The notes under the pieces: model-generated
Databases searched by the model: none
What the model was told of the DNA's origin: nothing
The model's input: the letters and a program-made list of their open reading frames with translations, nothing else
Translations under genes and position numbers: made by a program
In this document: piece by piece, positions 7,790 through 15,192 of the stretch
Layout: every line of letters starts with the position of its first letter
Position numbering within the stretch: position 1 is the stretch's first letter
From: JAFDBW01 sp963825575
GTDB lineage: Bacteria > Desulfobacterota > Desulfuromonadia > Desulfuromonadales > BM103
Assembly: GCA_963825575.1 (NCBI GenBank)
Contig: CAWGUB010000024.1
Location: 30,602 to 94,601, forward strand
DNA: 64,000 bases
Reading direction: 5' to 3'

Positions 7790-9058
7790 TCAACCGATTT
7801 TTTCCAGTCCGCCCATGTAGGGGCGTAAAACCTTTGGCACGACCACCGTGCCGTCTTCCTGCTGGTAGTTTTCCAGCACCGCTACCAGGGTGCGGCCGAC
7901 GGCCAGGCCCGAGCCGTTCAGGGTGTGCACGAACTCCGGCTTGCTGCCCGCCTCGCGGCGGAAACGGATGCCGGCGCGGCGGGCCTGGAAATCGCGGAAA
8001 TTCGAGCAGGACGAGATCTCACGGTAGGCCTGCTGGCCGGGCAGCCAGACTTCGATATCAAAGGTACGGGCGGCGGAGAAACCGATATCCGCGGTACAGA
8101 GATCGACCACCCGGTAGGGCAGTTCGAGCGCCTGCAGAATCCCTTCGGCATCGGCCAGCAGCCTGGTCAGTTCGGCATCGGAATCTTCCGGCCGGGTGAA
8201 CTTGACCAGCTCGACCTTGTTGAACTGGTGCTGGCGGATCAGACCGCGCGTATCGCGGCCGTGGGCACCGGCCTCCTTGCGGAAGCAGGGCGTGTAGGCC
8301 GCAAAACAGATTGGCAGCAGGGCACCGTCGAGGATCTCTTCGCGAAAGACGTTGGTCACCGGCACTTCCGCGGTCGGAATCAGAAAGTAATCGGGGTCAT
8401 CAAGATGGAAGAGATCCGACTCGAATTTCGGCAGCTGGCCGGTGCCGGTCATGGCTTCGCGGTTGACCATGAAGGGCGGCAGCATCTCGGTATACCTGTC
8501 GCCATCGGTATGGGTATCGAGCATGAAATTGATCAGGGCGCGCTCGAGCCGGGCACCGGCCCCCTTGGAGAGGGCGAAGCGGGCCCCGGTAATCTTGGTC
8601 GCGCGCTCGAAGTCAATAATGTCGAGATCCTCGCCGATATCCCAATGCGCCTTCGGTTCGAAACTGAATTCGCGTGGCGTCCCCCAGCGGCTGATCTCCG
8701 GGTTGTCCGCTTCCGAGGCGCCGATCGGGCATTCCGGATCGGGCAGGTTCGGCAGAGTCAACAGCAGGCCGTTGAGGTTGTCTTCGACCTGGCGCAGCGC
8801 CTCGTCGAGCTCCTTGATCGCCGCCGAGACATCCTTCATCCGGGCAATCTCGCCCTGCACCTGGCTCTTGTCCTTGGTCTTGCCGATCAGCGCGGAGACC
8901 TGGTTACGTTCGGCCTTGAGGGTTTCCGCCTCGCCGAGCAGTTCACGGCGGCGGGTATCGAGTGCGCGAAAGCTGCCGAGATCAACGGCATCACCACGAG
9001 TGGCCAGGCGACGTTCGATATCGTCCAGGTTGTCACGCAGAAATTTGAGATCGAGCAT
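7790..9058 (-). CDS. serS: Seryl-tRNA synthetase
   Basis: Class II aminoacyl-tRNA synthetase that charges tRNA-Ser and tRNA-Sec with serine. 422 residues, the normal size. The N-terminal arm (about residues 1-105) is a long antiparallel coiled coil that recognises the variable arm of tRNA-Ser. The catalytic domain shows motif 2 (FRKEAGAHGRDTRGLIRQHQF) split across the ATP site, and motif 3 (NGSGLAVGRTLVAVLENYQ). The ATG at 9058 is chosen because it gives the conserved MLDLKFLRDN start and has GGAG upstream; an opening 84 bases earlier is not conserved. Two tRNA-Ser genes follow directly. Serine charging of tRNA-Sec is also the first step of selenocysteine synthesis, relevant to the gene at 34341. 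Confidence 0.98.
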   Translation of the reverse strand: MLDLKFLRDNLDDIERRLATRGDAVDLGSFRALDTRRRELLGEAETLKAERNQVSALIGKTKDKSQVQGEIARMKDVSAAIKELDEALRQVEDNLNGLLLTLPNLPDPECPIGASEADNPEISRWGTPREFSFEPKAHWDIGEDLDIIDFERATKITGARFALSKGAGARLERALINFMLDTHTDGDRYTEMLPPFMVNREAMTGTGQLPKFESDLFHLDDPDYFLIPTAEVPVTNVFREEILDGALLPICFAAYTPCFRKEAGAHGRDTRGLIRQHQFNKVELVKFTRPEDSDAELTRLLADAEGILQALELPYRVVDLCTADIGFSAARTFDIEVWLPGQQAYREISSCSNFRDFQARRAGIRFRREAGSKPEFVHTLNGSGLAVGRTLVAVLENYQQEDGTVVVPKVLRPYMGGLEKIG

Positions 9059-9182
9059 TGGAATTGCTCCGCAATTCTGGTTAATGGTAAAAGGTGATGG
9101 GAAGTTAACCCTACTGTGCACAAAGAAGGGGAGTTCTAACACCTCTTGTTGGTCGCGTCAAGCCTTAGCCAGCCTCCAGCCC

Positions 9183-9755
9183 CTAGTCCCCGCCTCTAAC
9201 CCACCAGTCGATATCGTCATCGAACCACCAGCGCGTCGAATCGGTTTCCCAGATCGTTTCTGCCAGGGTCCGCGCGTTCTGGGTCTGCAGCCGTTTGACC
9301 GTGGCCGGATACCACTGATCGGCGTAGCGATTGCCGAGGTCCTTATACTCCTTGAGCGCCAGGATCATCTCCAGCTGGTCTGCGTCGTGGGCCAGACACG
9401 CTTCACGAGTCAGTTTCGCCGCGAATTCTTCATGCAGGCTACGGTAGTCGTCACCGAAGGGCAGGGTGCGGGCCAGGTCCTCGACGGCCTTGCGTTCATC
9501 AACCTTGACGTACTTCTTGTTGACATAGTTGAGATCGCCGGTACGCGCTTCGGGGATATCATGAAACAGGCAGAGCAACACCACCCGGCCGGCATCGGCC
9601 TCTTCGTCAAGCTGGGCGAGGGTGTAGCCGATCAGGCTGGTGCGAAAGATATGCTCGGCAACCGACTCGGCACCGGAACCGAGGAACTGGAACCCGGTGC
9701 GCGGCGTGCGTTTGAGCATGCCTGCTTCGAAGAGAAAGTTGGCGATGTTTTTCAT
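9183..9755 (-). CDS. HD-domain phosphohydrolase, YfbR/HDDC2-like 5'-deoxynucleotidase
   Basis: Metal-dependent HD hydrolase of 190 residues, similar to enzymes that dephosphorylate 5'-deoxynucleoside monophosphates. The metal ligands appear in order: His in SVAEHIFR, the HD pair in CLFHDIPEARTGD, and the distal Asp in AHDADQLEM. The spacing between these motifs is that of the HDDC2/YfbR group. The ATG at 9755 is the only sensible start. The gene is downstream of the EamA transporter gene on the same strand, but the gap of about 175 bp argues for separate transcription. Substrate preference cannot be read from the sequence. Confidence 0.88.
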   Translation of the reverse strand: MKNIANFLFEAGMLKRTPRTGFQFLGSGAESVAEHIFRTSLIGYTLAQLDEEADAGRVVLLCLFHDIPEARTGDLNYVNKKYVKVDERKAVEDLARTLPFGDDYRSLHEEFAAKLTREACLAHDADQLEMILALKEYKDLGNRYADQWYPATVKRLQTQNARTLAETIWETDSTRWWFDDDIDWWVRGGD

Positions 9756-9797
9756 GACATATCCAGAGGCTTGAGAGAAAAGTACAGGTAAGTTTTA

Positions 9798-9925
9798 ACG
9801 CAAAGACGAAGGGCACGCAAAGAGATATCGGGCGTAAAGACGAACAGGGCCAGCGACAAACCAAAGCATGTCAATCGACTTTTACTCTTGATTTTCCGTG
9901 TTCCTCGTCGGCGTCCCTGCGTCTG
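9798..9925. repeat. Low-complexity intergenic segment with imperfect inverted symmetry
   Basis: The left part is rich in GCAAAGACG/GCGTAAAGACG units (9798-9845). The right part (9885-9925) has the pyrimidine-rich counterpart TTTTACTC...CGTCGGCGTCCCTGCGTC. Together they could form a long imperfect hairpin between two minus-strand genes. No coding potential is seen. Confidence 0.35.
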
Positions 9926-9930
9926 AAGCT

Positions 9931-10800
9931 CTAGCCAATCCGGATCAAACCCGCCCCGCAGAGGATCAGAAAGGCTGCGGTGAAGCGAATCCGGCCGGAG
10001 GTCTCGCCGAGAAACAGCACCCCGATCAGGACGCCGATCAGCAGGCTGACCTGGCGCACCGGCACCGCGTAACTCATCGGCGCCAGCCGCAAACCGTAAC
10101 GGAAGCTAAGGAAAGACGCCATGATCACCGGCCCCGCAGCGATCACCAGGAACCGGTGGTTGCGGAATTCGGCCATGATCCGCCCGCGATACTTCGGACG
10201 CATGATATTTATGGTCATGAACTGCAGCATGAAAAAAACCAGCAGGAAGGTGAAATGGAAGGGTGGGTAGAGCATCACGCCGGTCTTGTCGATAACCGCG
10301 CCGATCGAGTAGATGAAGCCTGCGGCCAGGGCCGCCAGTACGGCCGGATCACGCAAATTACGAAACGGCCGGACCACCTCGCTCCAGGCCAACGCCTTGA
10401 GCTGGATCGAGTAGGCGCCGAACAGAATCAGCAGAATGCCCACGATCCCGAGCCCCGAGACCTTTTCGCCGAGCAACAGAATGCCCCAGATCGGCGCCCA
10501 GAACATCGCCGTCTGCGCCAGGGGATAAATGATCGAGAGGTCGCCGTCACGATAGGCGCGACCGGAGAAGAGGTGATAGAGCATGAAACAGAGCGCCCCG
10601 ACCACAGCGAGACCGACAACGCGCCAGGAGAGGACGGGGAACGGTCCGACCAGTGGCAGCGTCAAGGTCATCAGGCTGCATGAACTGGCAAACATCCACC
10701 AGATGAAGACGGTCTTGTCCCCGCTGCGCTTGACCAGCAGATTCCAGAGCGCGTGCATTAGCGCGGAAAACAGAATTAATGTGAAAGCGAATGACGACAT
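9931..10800 (-). CDS. EamA/DMT-superfamily transporter
   Basis: 289 residues with about ten hydrophobic helices in two similar halves, the EamA (drug/metabolite transporter) layout. The first half opens with LFSALMHALWNLLVKRSGD, which fits the EamA N-terminal signature, and the second begins near residue 155 (LAALAAGFIYSIGAVIDK). Members move amino acids, nucleotide sugars, polyamines or other small metabolites across the inner membrane; substrate is unknown. The gene diverges from fumC across a 199-bp intergenic region. No strong ribosome-binding site is visible before the ATG. Confidence 0.88.
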   Translation of the reverse strand: MSSFAFTLILFSALMHALWNLLVKRSGDKTVFIWWMFASSCSLMTLTLPLVGPFPVLSWRVVGLAVVGALCFMLYHLFSGRAYRDGDLSIIYPLAQTAMFWAPIWGILLLGEKVSGLGIVGILLILFGAYSIQLKALAWSEVVRPFRNLRDPAVLAALAAGFIYSIGAVIDKTGVMLYPPFHFTFLLVFFMLQFMTINIMRPKYRGRIMAEFRNHRFLVIAAGPVIMASFLSFRYGLRLAPMSYAVPVRQVSLLIGVLIGVLFLGETSGRIRFTAAFLILCGAGLIRIG

Positions 10801-10876
10801 AGGCGGACATCATAGCGGAGACAAAACTTTAGCGAAACTAAAATTATTTCAAGAGCCTAAACATGCTCAGCAAAGA

Positions 10877-10904
10877 TTGACAGCGGCACTCCTGCTGATA
10901 TGCT
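10877..10904 (+). promoter_or_regulatory. Sigma-70 type promoter for fumC
   Basis: TTGACA (10877-10882), a 16-bp spacer, then TATGCT (10899-10904). This predicts a start near 10911 and an 89-nt leader before the fumC ATG. Confidence 0.55.
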
Positions 10905-10999
10905 GAACGAAGAAAAACCGCTAATGATTTCAGGAAGATGTCAAATGATACTGACTTATAACGCTTAACCGACTCCGCAGTTGGGAAGGAGACTGATTT

Positions 11000-12406
11000 A
11001 TGTCCGCAACCCGTACCGAACAGGATTCCATGGGTGCCATGACCGTGCCTGCTGACGCTCTTTACGGCGCCCAGACCGCCCGGGCCCGTGACAACTTCAC
11101 GATTTCAGGAATCGGCTTCCCGCGCCCTTTCCTGCGCGCGCTCGGCATGGTCAAGGAACATGCCGCCAAGGTCAATCGCGAGCTCGGCCTGCTCGACGAG
11201 CGCATCGCCCTAGCGGTCATGGATGCCGCCGAGGAAGTGCTTAACGGCGACCTTGACGACCATTTCCCCCTGGATATTTTCCAGACCGGTTCCGGCACCA
11301 GCACCAACATGAACGCCAACGAGGTGATTGCCAACCGGGCCTGCCAGCTGCTCGGCGAGACCCTCGGCAGCCGAACCGTGCACCCCAACGACCATGTCAA
11401 TTACGGCCAGTCGAGCAACGACGTAATCCCCACCGTCATGCATCTAGCGGCGGCGGTGGAGATTCGGGAGAGCCTGCAGCCGGCACTCAACGATCTGAGC
11501 AAAACCCTGGGCGCGAAAGCCCGTGAGTTCGATGACATCGTCACCATTGCCAGAACCCATCTGCAGGACGCCACGCCGATCCGCCTTGGTCAGATCTTCG
11601 GCGGCTACTTCCGCCAGGTGACCACGGTTGCGGGCGAACTGGACCGGGCTGTCGACGGCCTCTGCGAATTACCGCTCGGTGGCACTGCGGTCGGTACCGG
11701 GCTCAATACCCACCCCGAGTTCGCCCAGCGGGTGATTGCCGGACTGGCCGAGGTGACCGGGCTGCCGCTGCGGGAGGCAAAGGACCACTTTGCGGCACAG
11801 GCTGGCAAGGAGCAGGTGGTGGCAGCCAGCGGCGCCCTGAAGACCACGGCCGTCGCACTCTTCAAAATCGCCAACGATATTCGTTTTCTGGCCAGCGGTC
11901 CGCGCTGCGGTCTCGGTGAGCTGCAGCTGCCGGCCGTGCAACCCGGCAGTTCGATCATGCCCGGCAAGGTCAACCCGGTCATGGCGGAGAGCCTCATGCA
12001 GGTCTGTGCCCAGGTGGTTGGCAACGATGCCGCCATCACCCTCGGCGGGTTGTCGGGGAATTTTGAGCTGAACGTCATGATGCCGATGATGGCGCACAAC
12101 CTGCTGCAATCGATCGACCTTCTGACCAACGCGGTCGACCAGTTCGACGAACGCTGCCTGCAGGGCTTGGCAGCCGACCGGGAGCGCTGCGAGGGGTTGA
12201 TCGAGGAGAGCCTGGCCATGTGTACGGCCCTGGCCCCGGTGATCGGCTACGACCGTGCCGCGGCGATCGCCAAGCAGGCCCACGCAACCGGCAAGACCGT
12301 CCGGCAGGTCGCCCTGGCTGAAGAAGTTCTGCCGGATTACGAACTGGACCGCTTGCTCGACCCGCGGCCGATGACCGAGGCGGGGATTCCCGGAAAGACT
12401 CGGTAA
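11000..12406 (+). CDS. fumC: Class II fumarate hydratase
   Basis: Iron-independent fumarase that interconverts fumarate and malate in the TCA cycle. 468 residues. Signature blocks: GSGTSTNMNANEVIANRA near residue 100, HPNDHVNYGQSSND near 135, the mobile-loop signature GSSIMPGKVNPVMAE near 318, and NVMMPMMAHNLL. The combination, especially HPNDHVN and the SS-loop context, favours FumC over aspartase or argininosuccinate lyase. AAGGAGA lies eight bases before the ATG. It has its own promoter and no co-directional neighbour. The short C-terminus (ending PGKTR) is slightly different from the usual ending but within family range. Confidence 0.97.
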   Translation: MSATRTEQDSMGAMTVPADALYGAQTARARDNFTISGIGFPRPFLRALGMVKEHAAKVNRELGLLDERIALAVMDAAEEVLNGDLDDHFPLDIFQTGSGTSTNMNANEVIANRACQLLGETLGSRTVHPNDHVNYGQSSNDVIPTVMHLAAAVEIRESLQPALNDLSKTLGAKAREFDDIVTIARTHLQDATPIRLGQIFGGYFRQVTTVAGELDRAVDGLCELPLGGTAVGTGLNTHPEFAQRVIAGLAEVTGLPLREAKDHFAAQAGKEQVVAASGALKTTAVALFKIANDIRFLASGPRCGLGELQLPAVQPGSSIMPGKVNPVMAESLMQVCAQVVGNDAAITLGGLSGNFELNVMMPMMAHNLLQSIDLLTNAVDQFDERCLQGLAADRERCEGLIEESLAMCTALAPVIGYDRAAAIAKQAHATGKTVRQVALAEEVLPDYELDRLLDPRPMTEAGIPGKTR

Positions 12407-12423
12407 AGCGGCGGGTCATATCC

Positions 12424-12472
12424 CGCTGACTTACATCCATTCATTTTCGGCTGCAGCACACGGGACGGAACA
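12424..12472 (+). repeat. Dispersed 50-60 bp intergenic repeat, copy 1 (divergent)
   Basis: Shares the pattern CATCCATTC, then CGGCTGCAGC, then CGGGACGGA with copies at 12932 and 24916. This is the most diverged of the three. It lies just after fumC. Confidence 0.5.
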
Positions 12473-12545
12473 GCATGTAAGGTCCAACCGGAATCAGGGA
12501 CACTTGTAAGATGACTCATCAGCATGAGACGGCCACCCCATATTG

Positions 12546-12716
12546 AGAGCAGTGCAGCGAGGCCCCCTGTAGCGGGCCGGTTCGTCTTCTCTGTCGTTCC
12601 TGGATGCCATACACCCTTCGTGAACGTCTATAGCCCTCTGCTAAGAGAAGGCACTTTTGCATACTTTTGTTGCCGGACAAAAGTATGGCGTCCGGCAGTA
12701 CGCGAACTGCCGGTTT
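12546..12716 (+). repeat. Multi-hairpin intergenic element, copy A
   Basis: The order is: leader hairpin GGCCC..GGGCC (about 12549-12566); a variable stretch; the block GAGAAGGCACTTTTGC; hairpin 1 with stem ATACTTTTG/CAAAAGTAT and loop TTGCCGGA; the linker GGCGT; hairpin 2 with stem CCGGCAGT/ACTGCCGG. Copy C on the opposite strand (33806-33970) is nearly identical through hairpin 1 but has a different, still pairing, hairpin 2. No ORF with plausible codon use spans it. Confidence 0.75.
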
Positions 12717-12766
12717 TGGTTTGTTGGTATTTGGATTTATCTAAGGATATAAAATCAAACAAATCG

Positions 12767-12870
12767 AGGGCCGGCGGGTTGCGCCCCGCCACACGCCTTA
12801 CTTTATTTGCTTGCCCAAATAAAGTAAGCAAACAAAGGGCACCCGAAGCCTTGCCCTGCGTAGCAGGGTT
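12767..12870 (-). repeat. Multi-hairpin intergenic element, copy B (inverted relative to A)
   Basis: Read on the minus strand it has the same layout as A with different stems. The leader hairpin is CCCTGC..GCAGGG, followed by GCCCTTTGTTTGC. Hairpin 1 has stem TTACTTTATTTG/CAAATAAAGTAA and loop GGCAAG. After the linker GGCGTG, hairpin 2 pairs GGCGGG with CCCGCC. Both stems are preserved by compensatory changes relative to A. A and B converge, separated by about 50 bp of AT-rich DNA. Confidence 0.7.
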
Positions 12871-12888
12871 CCCGGAAGCGAAAAGATG

Positions 12889-12990
12889 AAAGCCGGCAGA
12901 ACGAAAACTCGCTGCGCTCAGACAGTTCGTTCTGCTGATCGTCTTTAATCCATTCGTTTCCGGCTGCGGCAAACGGGGAGGAAAGTCATA
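12889..12990. repeat. Hairpin plus dispersed intergenic repeat, copy 2
   Basis: CAGAACGAA (about 12897) pairs with TTCGTTCTG (about 12926-12934) around a 28-base loop. The dispersed repeat follows: CTGCTGATCG, TTAATCCATTCGT, CCGGCTGCGGC, GGGGAGGA. The dispersed part is about 80 percent identical to the copy at 24916. The remaining bases up to the methyltransferase start carry only a weak AGGAC ribosome-binding site. Confidence 0.6.
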
Positions 12991-13041
12991 GACAGGAACA
13001 GCAAAGGGGCTGGCCCTGTCTAAAGAGAGAACAGGACAAAA

Positions 13042-13578
13042 ATGCCGCGCAAAGAATCGTACCGCCAGATGCTGCTGCGTTACAACAAGGAGCGTCAGCG
13101 CAACCTGCTGGCCAGGCCGGGAGCACACGAGTTCGTTCTGGTGCTCGACCAGCTCAAGCCCGGCTTCAATGTCGGCAAGATCTTTCGCAGCGCCGAAGCC
13201 TTCGGCGCCAGCGCCGTACACCTGGTCAACATCGGGCCCTTTGACCCGTCTCCCGCCAAGGGGTCGTTCCGCAAGGTCCCGGCACTTTTCCACGAAAGCT
13301 TCGCCGATTGTCATGCCGACCTGGTCAAACAAGGCTACAACTTCTTTTTGCTCGACCCGGAGGGGGCGGTATCACTCTGTGCAACGGAACTGCCGCTCAA
13401 GAGCGCTTTCGTTCTGGGACATGAGGAGTTCGGCTTCAGTTTCGAGCAACAGGATTATCCGGAACTGCAGAAGTTGATCATTCCGCAGTTCGGCAGCGTG
13501 CAGAGCCTAAACGTCAGCATCGCCGCTTCGGTGGTCATGTATGAGTATGTCAGGCAAAGGCGGGCGGCAGGGCTGTAA
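13042..13578 (+). CDS. SpoU/TrmH-family (SPOUT) RNA 2'-O-methyltransferase
   Basis: 178 residues. SPOUT methyltransferases use S-adenosylmethionine to methylate ribose in tRNA or rRNA. Motif 1 (NVGKIFRSAEAFGA) is near residue 43, motif 2 (AFVLGHEEFGF) near 122, and motif 3 (QSLNVSIAASVVMYEY), which builds the trefoil-knot cofactor site, near 155. The catalytic Arg is in motif 1 (FRSAEA) and the Asn in LNVS. It lacks the L30-like N-terminal domain of TrmH/RlmB proper and is close to the minimal TrmL-like size, but the target nucleotide is not predictable. It converges with the DUF2007 gene. Confidence 0.9.
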   Translation: MPRKESYRQMLLRYNKERQRNLLARPGAHEFVLVLDQLKPGFNVGKIFRSAEAFGASAVHLVNIGPFDPSPAKGSFRKVPALFHESFADCHADLVKQGYNFFLLDPEGAVSLCATELPLKSAFVLGHEEFGFSFEQQDYPELQKLIIPQFGSVQSLNVSIAASVVMYEYVRQRRAAGL

Positions 13579-13627
13579 CATGATCAGCGGCCAACGGCTT
13601 TTCAGTTTTCTCGTCCCGCGTTCTGCG

Positions 13628-13945
13628 TCACACGTCCCGGGCTTTTCCGCACTTCCAGCAGGAGCCGAACTGCCCTTCCAGCTTCTCTCCGCATGACGGA
13701 CAGATCCATGGTGCGGAGGTGACATCTTCTTTAAGCCAGCTGTCGAGCAGTGACTTGGCCCGCGGCCAGACTTCATCGTCAATCACCCAGAGTTCAGGGA
13801 AACATTCGAGAAAAGGGATTTCGCCGAGCGCGGCGAAGAGTTGTTCGTTGCGGATCAGGCAGTCGACACCCTCACTCGCCAGGAGTTCCTTGAGCAGACC
13901 GGCTTCGGCACGATCGGCGAGGGTAAAGGTGTGCAGCCTCTTCAT
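13628..13945 (-). CDS. DUF2007 domain protein with C-terminal zinc ribbon
   Basis: 105 residues from the ATG at 13945, 11 bp after the rnd stop and preceded by GAAGG. The N-terminal part (RLHTFTLADRAEAGLLKELLASEGVDC) is the DUF2007 fold, a small alpha-beta domain related to PII-like or ACT-like modules whose function is unknown. After a linker rich in acidic and Trp residues comes a zinc ribbon with CPSC and CWKC pairs. It is most likely co-transcribed with rnd. A longer opening (to 14005) overlaps the end of rnd and is less likely. Confidence 0.82.
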   Translation of the reverse strand: MKRLHTFTLADRAEAGLLKELLASEGVDCLIRNEQLFAALGEIPFLECFPELWVIDDEVWPRAKSLLDSWLKEDVTSAPWICPSCGEKLEGQFGSCWKCGKARDV

Positions 13946-13956
13946 CTTCGCCTTCT

Positions 13957-15078
13957 TCAGCCCAGGGCGCCAAGCAGACCATCGACGAGTTCTGCCTTCT
14001 GCCACTTTTTCAAACCGGCTATTTTATCCAGCTCGACCGCCGACTGCGGATTCGCCTGGGCCAAGGCATCAAGAGCAAAATTGTTGATCAGTACGCCTGG
14101 ATCCAGGGCATACTTTACCGCCTCTTTCTCGCGCCATTTCTTCAGCACCTTGAAGCGGTCTTCACGGGCCGGATCCCTAAGTTTACGGGCTTGTCGCGGG
14201 AAGACCGGCAGTTCCTCCTCGGGGATTTTCCTGCCTTTGGCAACGGCGGCCAGCAGCGCATTGCCGAACCGGTCAACCAGCCGGGGTGGTAAGCCCTCAA
14301 TGCCACGCAGAGCACTTTTCTCCTGCGGCATGCGCTGGGCCAGTTCTAGCAGAGACTTGTTGCCGAGGATCTTGAAAACCGGCCGGTCCAGTCTTGCGCC
14401 CTCACCCTCCCGCCACTGCAGGAGACATTCAAGCACTCCGAGCTCACGCCGCGACAGGGTCCCCGCACCTTTGGCGCGCACACAGAGCGGGCCGTTGTTG
14501 TCGGCAAAATGCACCTCCTCGAGCAGGGCGCATTCTTCGGCGACCCAGCTTGTCCGCCCAAGGGTCTCCAGGCGTTCAACGAAAAGGTCCATCAGTCGAT
14601 GCAGGTAATTGGTGTCGGCAGCGGCGTAGCGAATCATCTCGGCGGGCAGGGGGCGTTGCGACCAGTCGGCTTTCTGATATTTCTTGTCAAGCTCGACGCC
14701 GAAGTATCTGTTCAGCAGGTCCGCCAGCCCAACCCGCTCTTCTCCGAGCAGCTGTGCGCTGATCATGGTGTCGAAGAGGCCGTGCACATTCAGATCGAAA
14801 TCGCGCTTCAGGCTGCGCAGGTCGTAATCGGCGGCGTGGAAGATCTTGCGAATCGTCGGATCGGCAAAGACCGGCCGCAGTGGACTGAGGTTGGTCGCCG
14901 CGAGGGTATCGATCAGCACGGTTTGCTGTGTGGTCGAAATCTGTATCAGGCAGATCTTTTCCTGGTAATTGTGCAGCGAATCTGCTTCCAGGTCGACGGC
15001 GATCGCCGTCTCCGCAGCGAGTTGCCCGGCCAGCTCAGCGACCTTGGCATCGGTTGTCAGTATCTCAATATCTTTCAT
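13957..15078 (-). CDS. rnd: Ribonuclease D
   Basis: 3'-5' exoribonuclease that trims tRNA 3' ends and other small RNA precursors. The DEDD exonuclease domain shows ExoI (AVDLEADS), ExoII (HAADYDLRSLKRDF) and ExoIII (YAAADTNYLHRLM) at about residues 28, 80 and 150. An HRDC domain follows (about 210-285, beginning LSRRELGVLECLLQWREGEG). 373 residues is the normal size. It leads a probable two-gene operon with the DUF2007 gene. The 114-bp AT-rich region upstream separates it from the U32 gene. Confidence 0.94.
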   Translation of the reverse strand: MKDIEILTTDAKVAELAGQLAAETAIAVDLEADSLHNYQEKICLIQISTTQQTVLIDTLAATNLSPLRPVFADPTIRKIFHAADYDLRSLKRDFDLNVHGLFDTMISAQLLGEERVGLADLLNRYFGVELDKKYQKADWSQRPLPAEMIRYAAADTNYLHRLMDLFVERLETLGRTSWVAEECALLEEVHFADNNGPLCVRAKGAGTLSRRELGVLECLLQWREGEGARLDRPVFKILGNKSLLELAQRMPQEKSALRGIEGLPPRLVDRFGNALLAAVAKGRKIPEEELPVFPRQARKLRDPAREDRFKVLKKWREKEAVKYALDPGVLINNFALDALAQANPQSAVELDKIAGLKKWQKAELVDGLLGALG

Positions 15079-15192
15079 TGCAAGCCTTGTTCATTGAAAA
15101 AGGTAAACAGATAAATGTGAAACGTAATAAGAGAAAAGATCTTTTCAGTGGCGCTCAACCTTTTTACCTTTCACTTTTTACATTTTACGTAT

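Noticed and set aside
12524..12889. 121-codon open frame across the repeats after fumC
   Set aside because: It runs straight through hairpin element A, the spacer and element B, whose sequence is explained by inverted repeats. Amino-acid composition is unusual and no ribosome-binding site is present.
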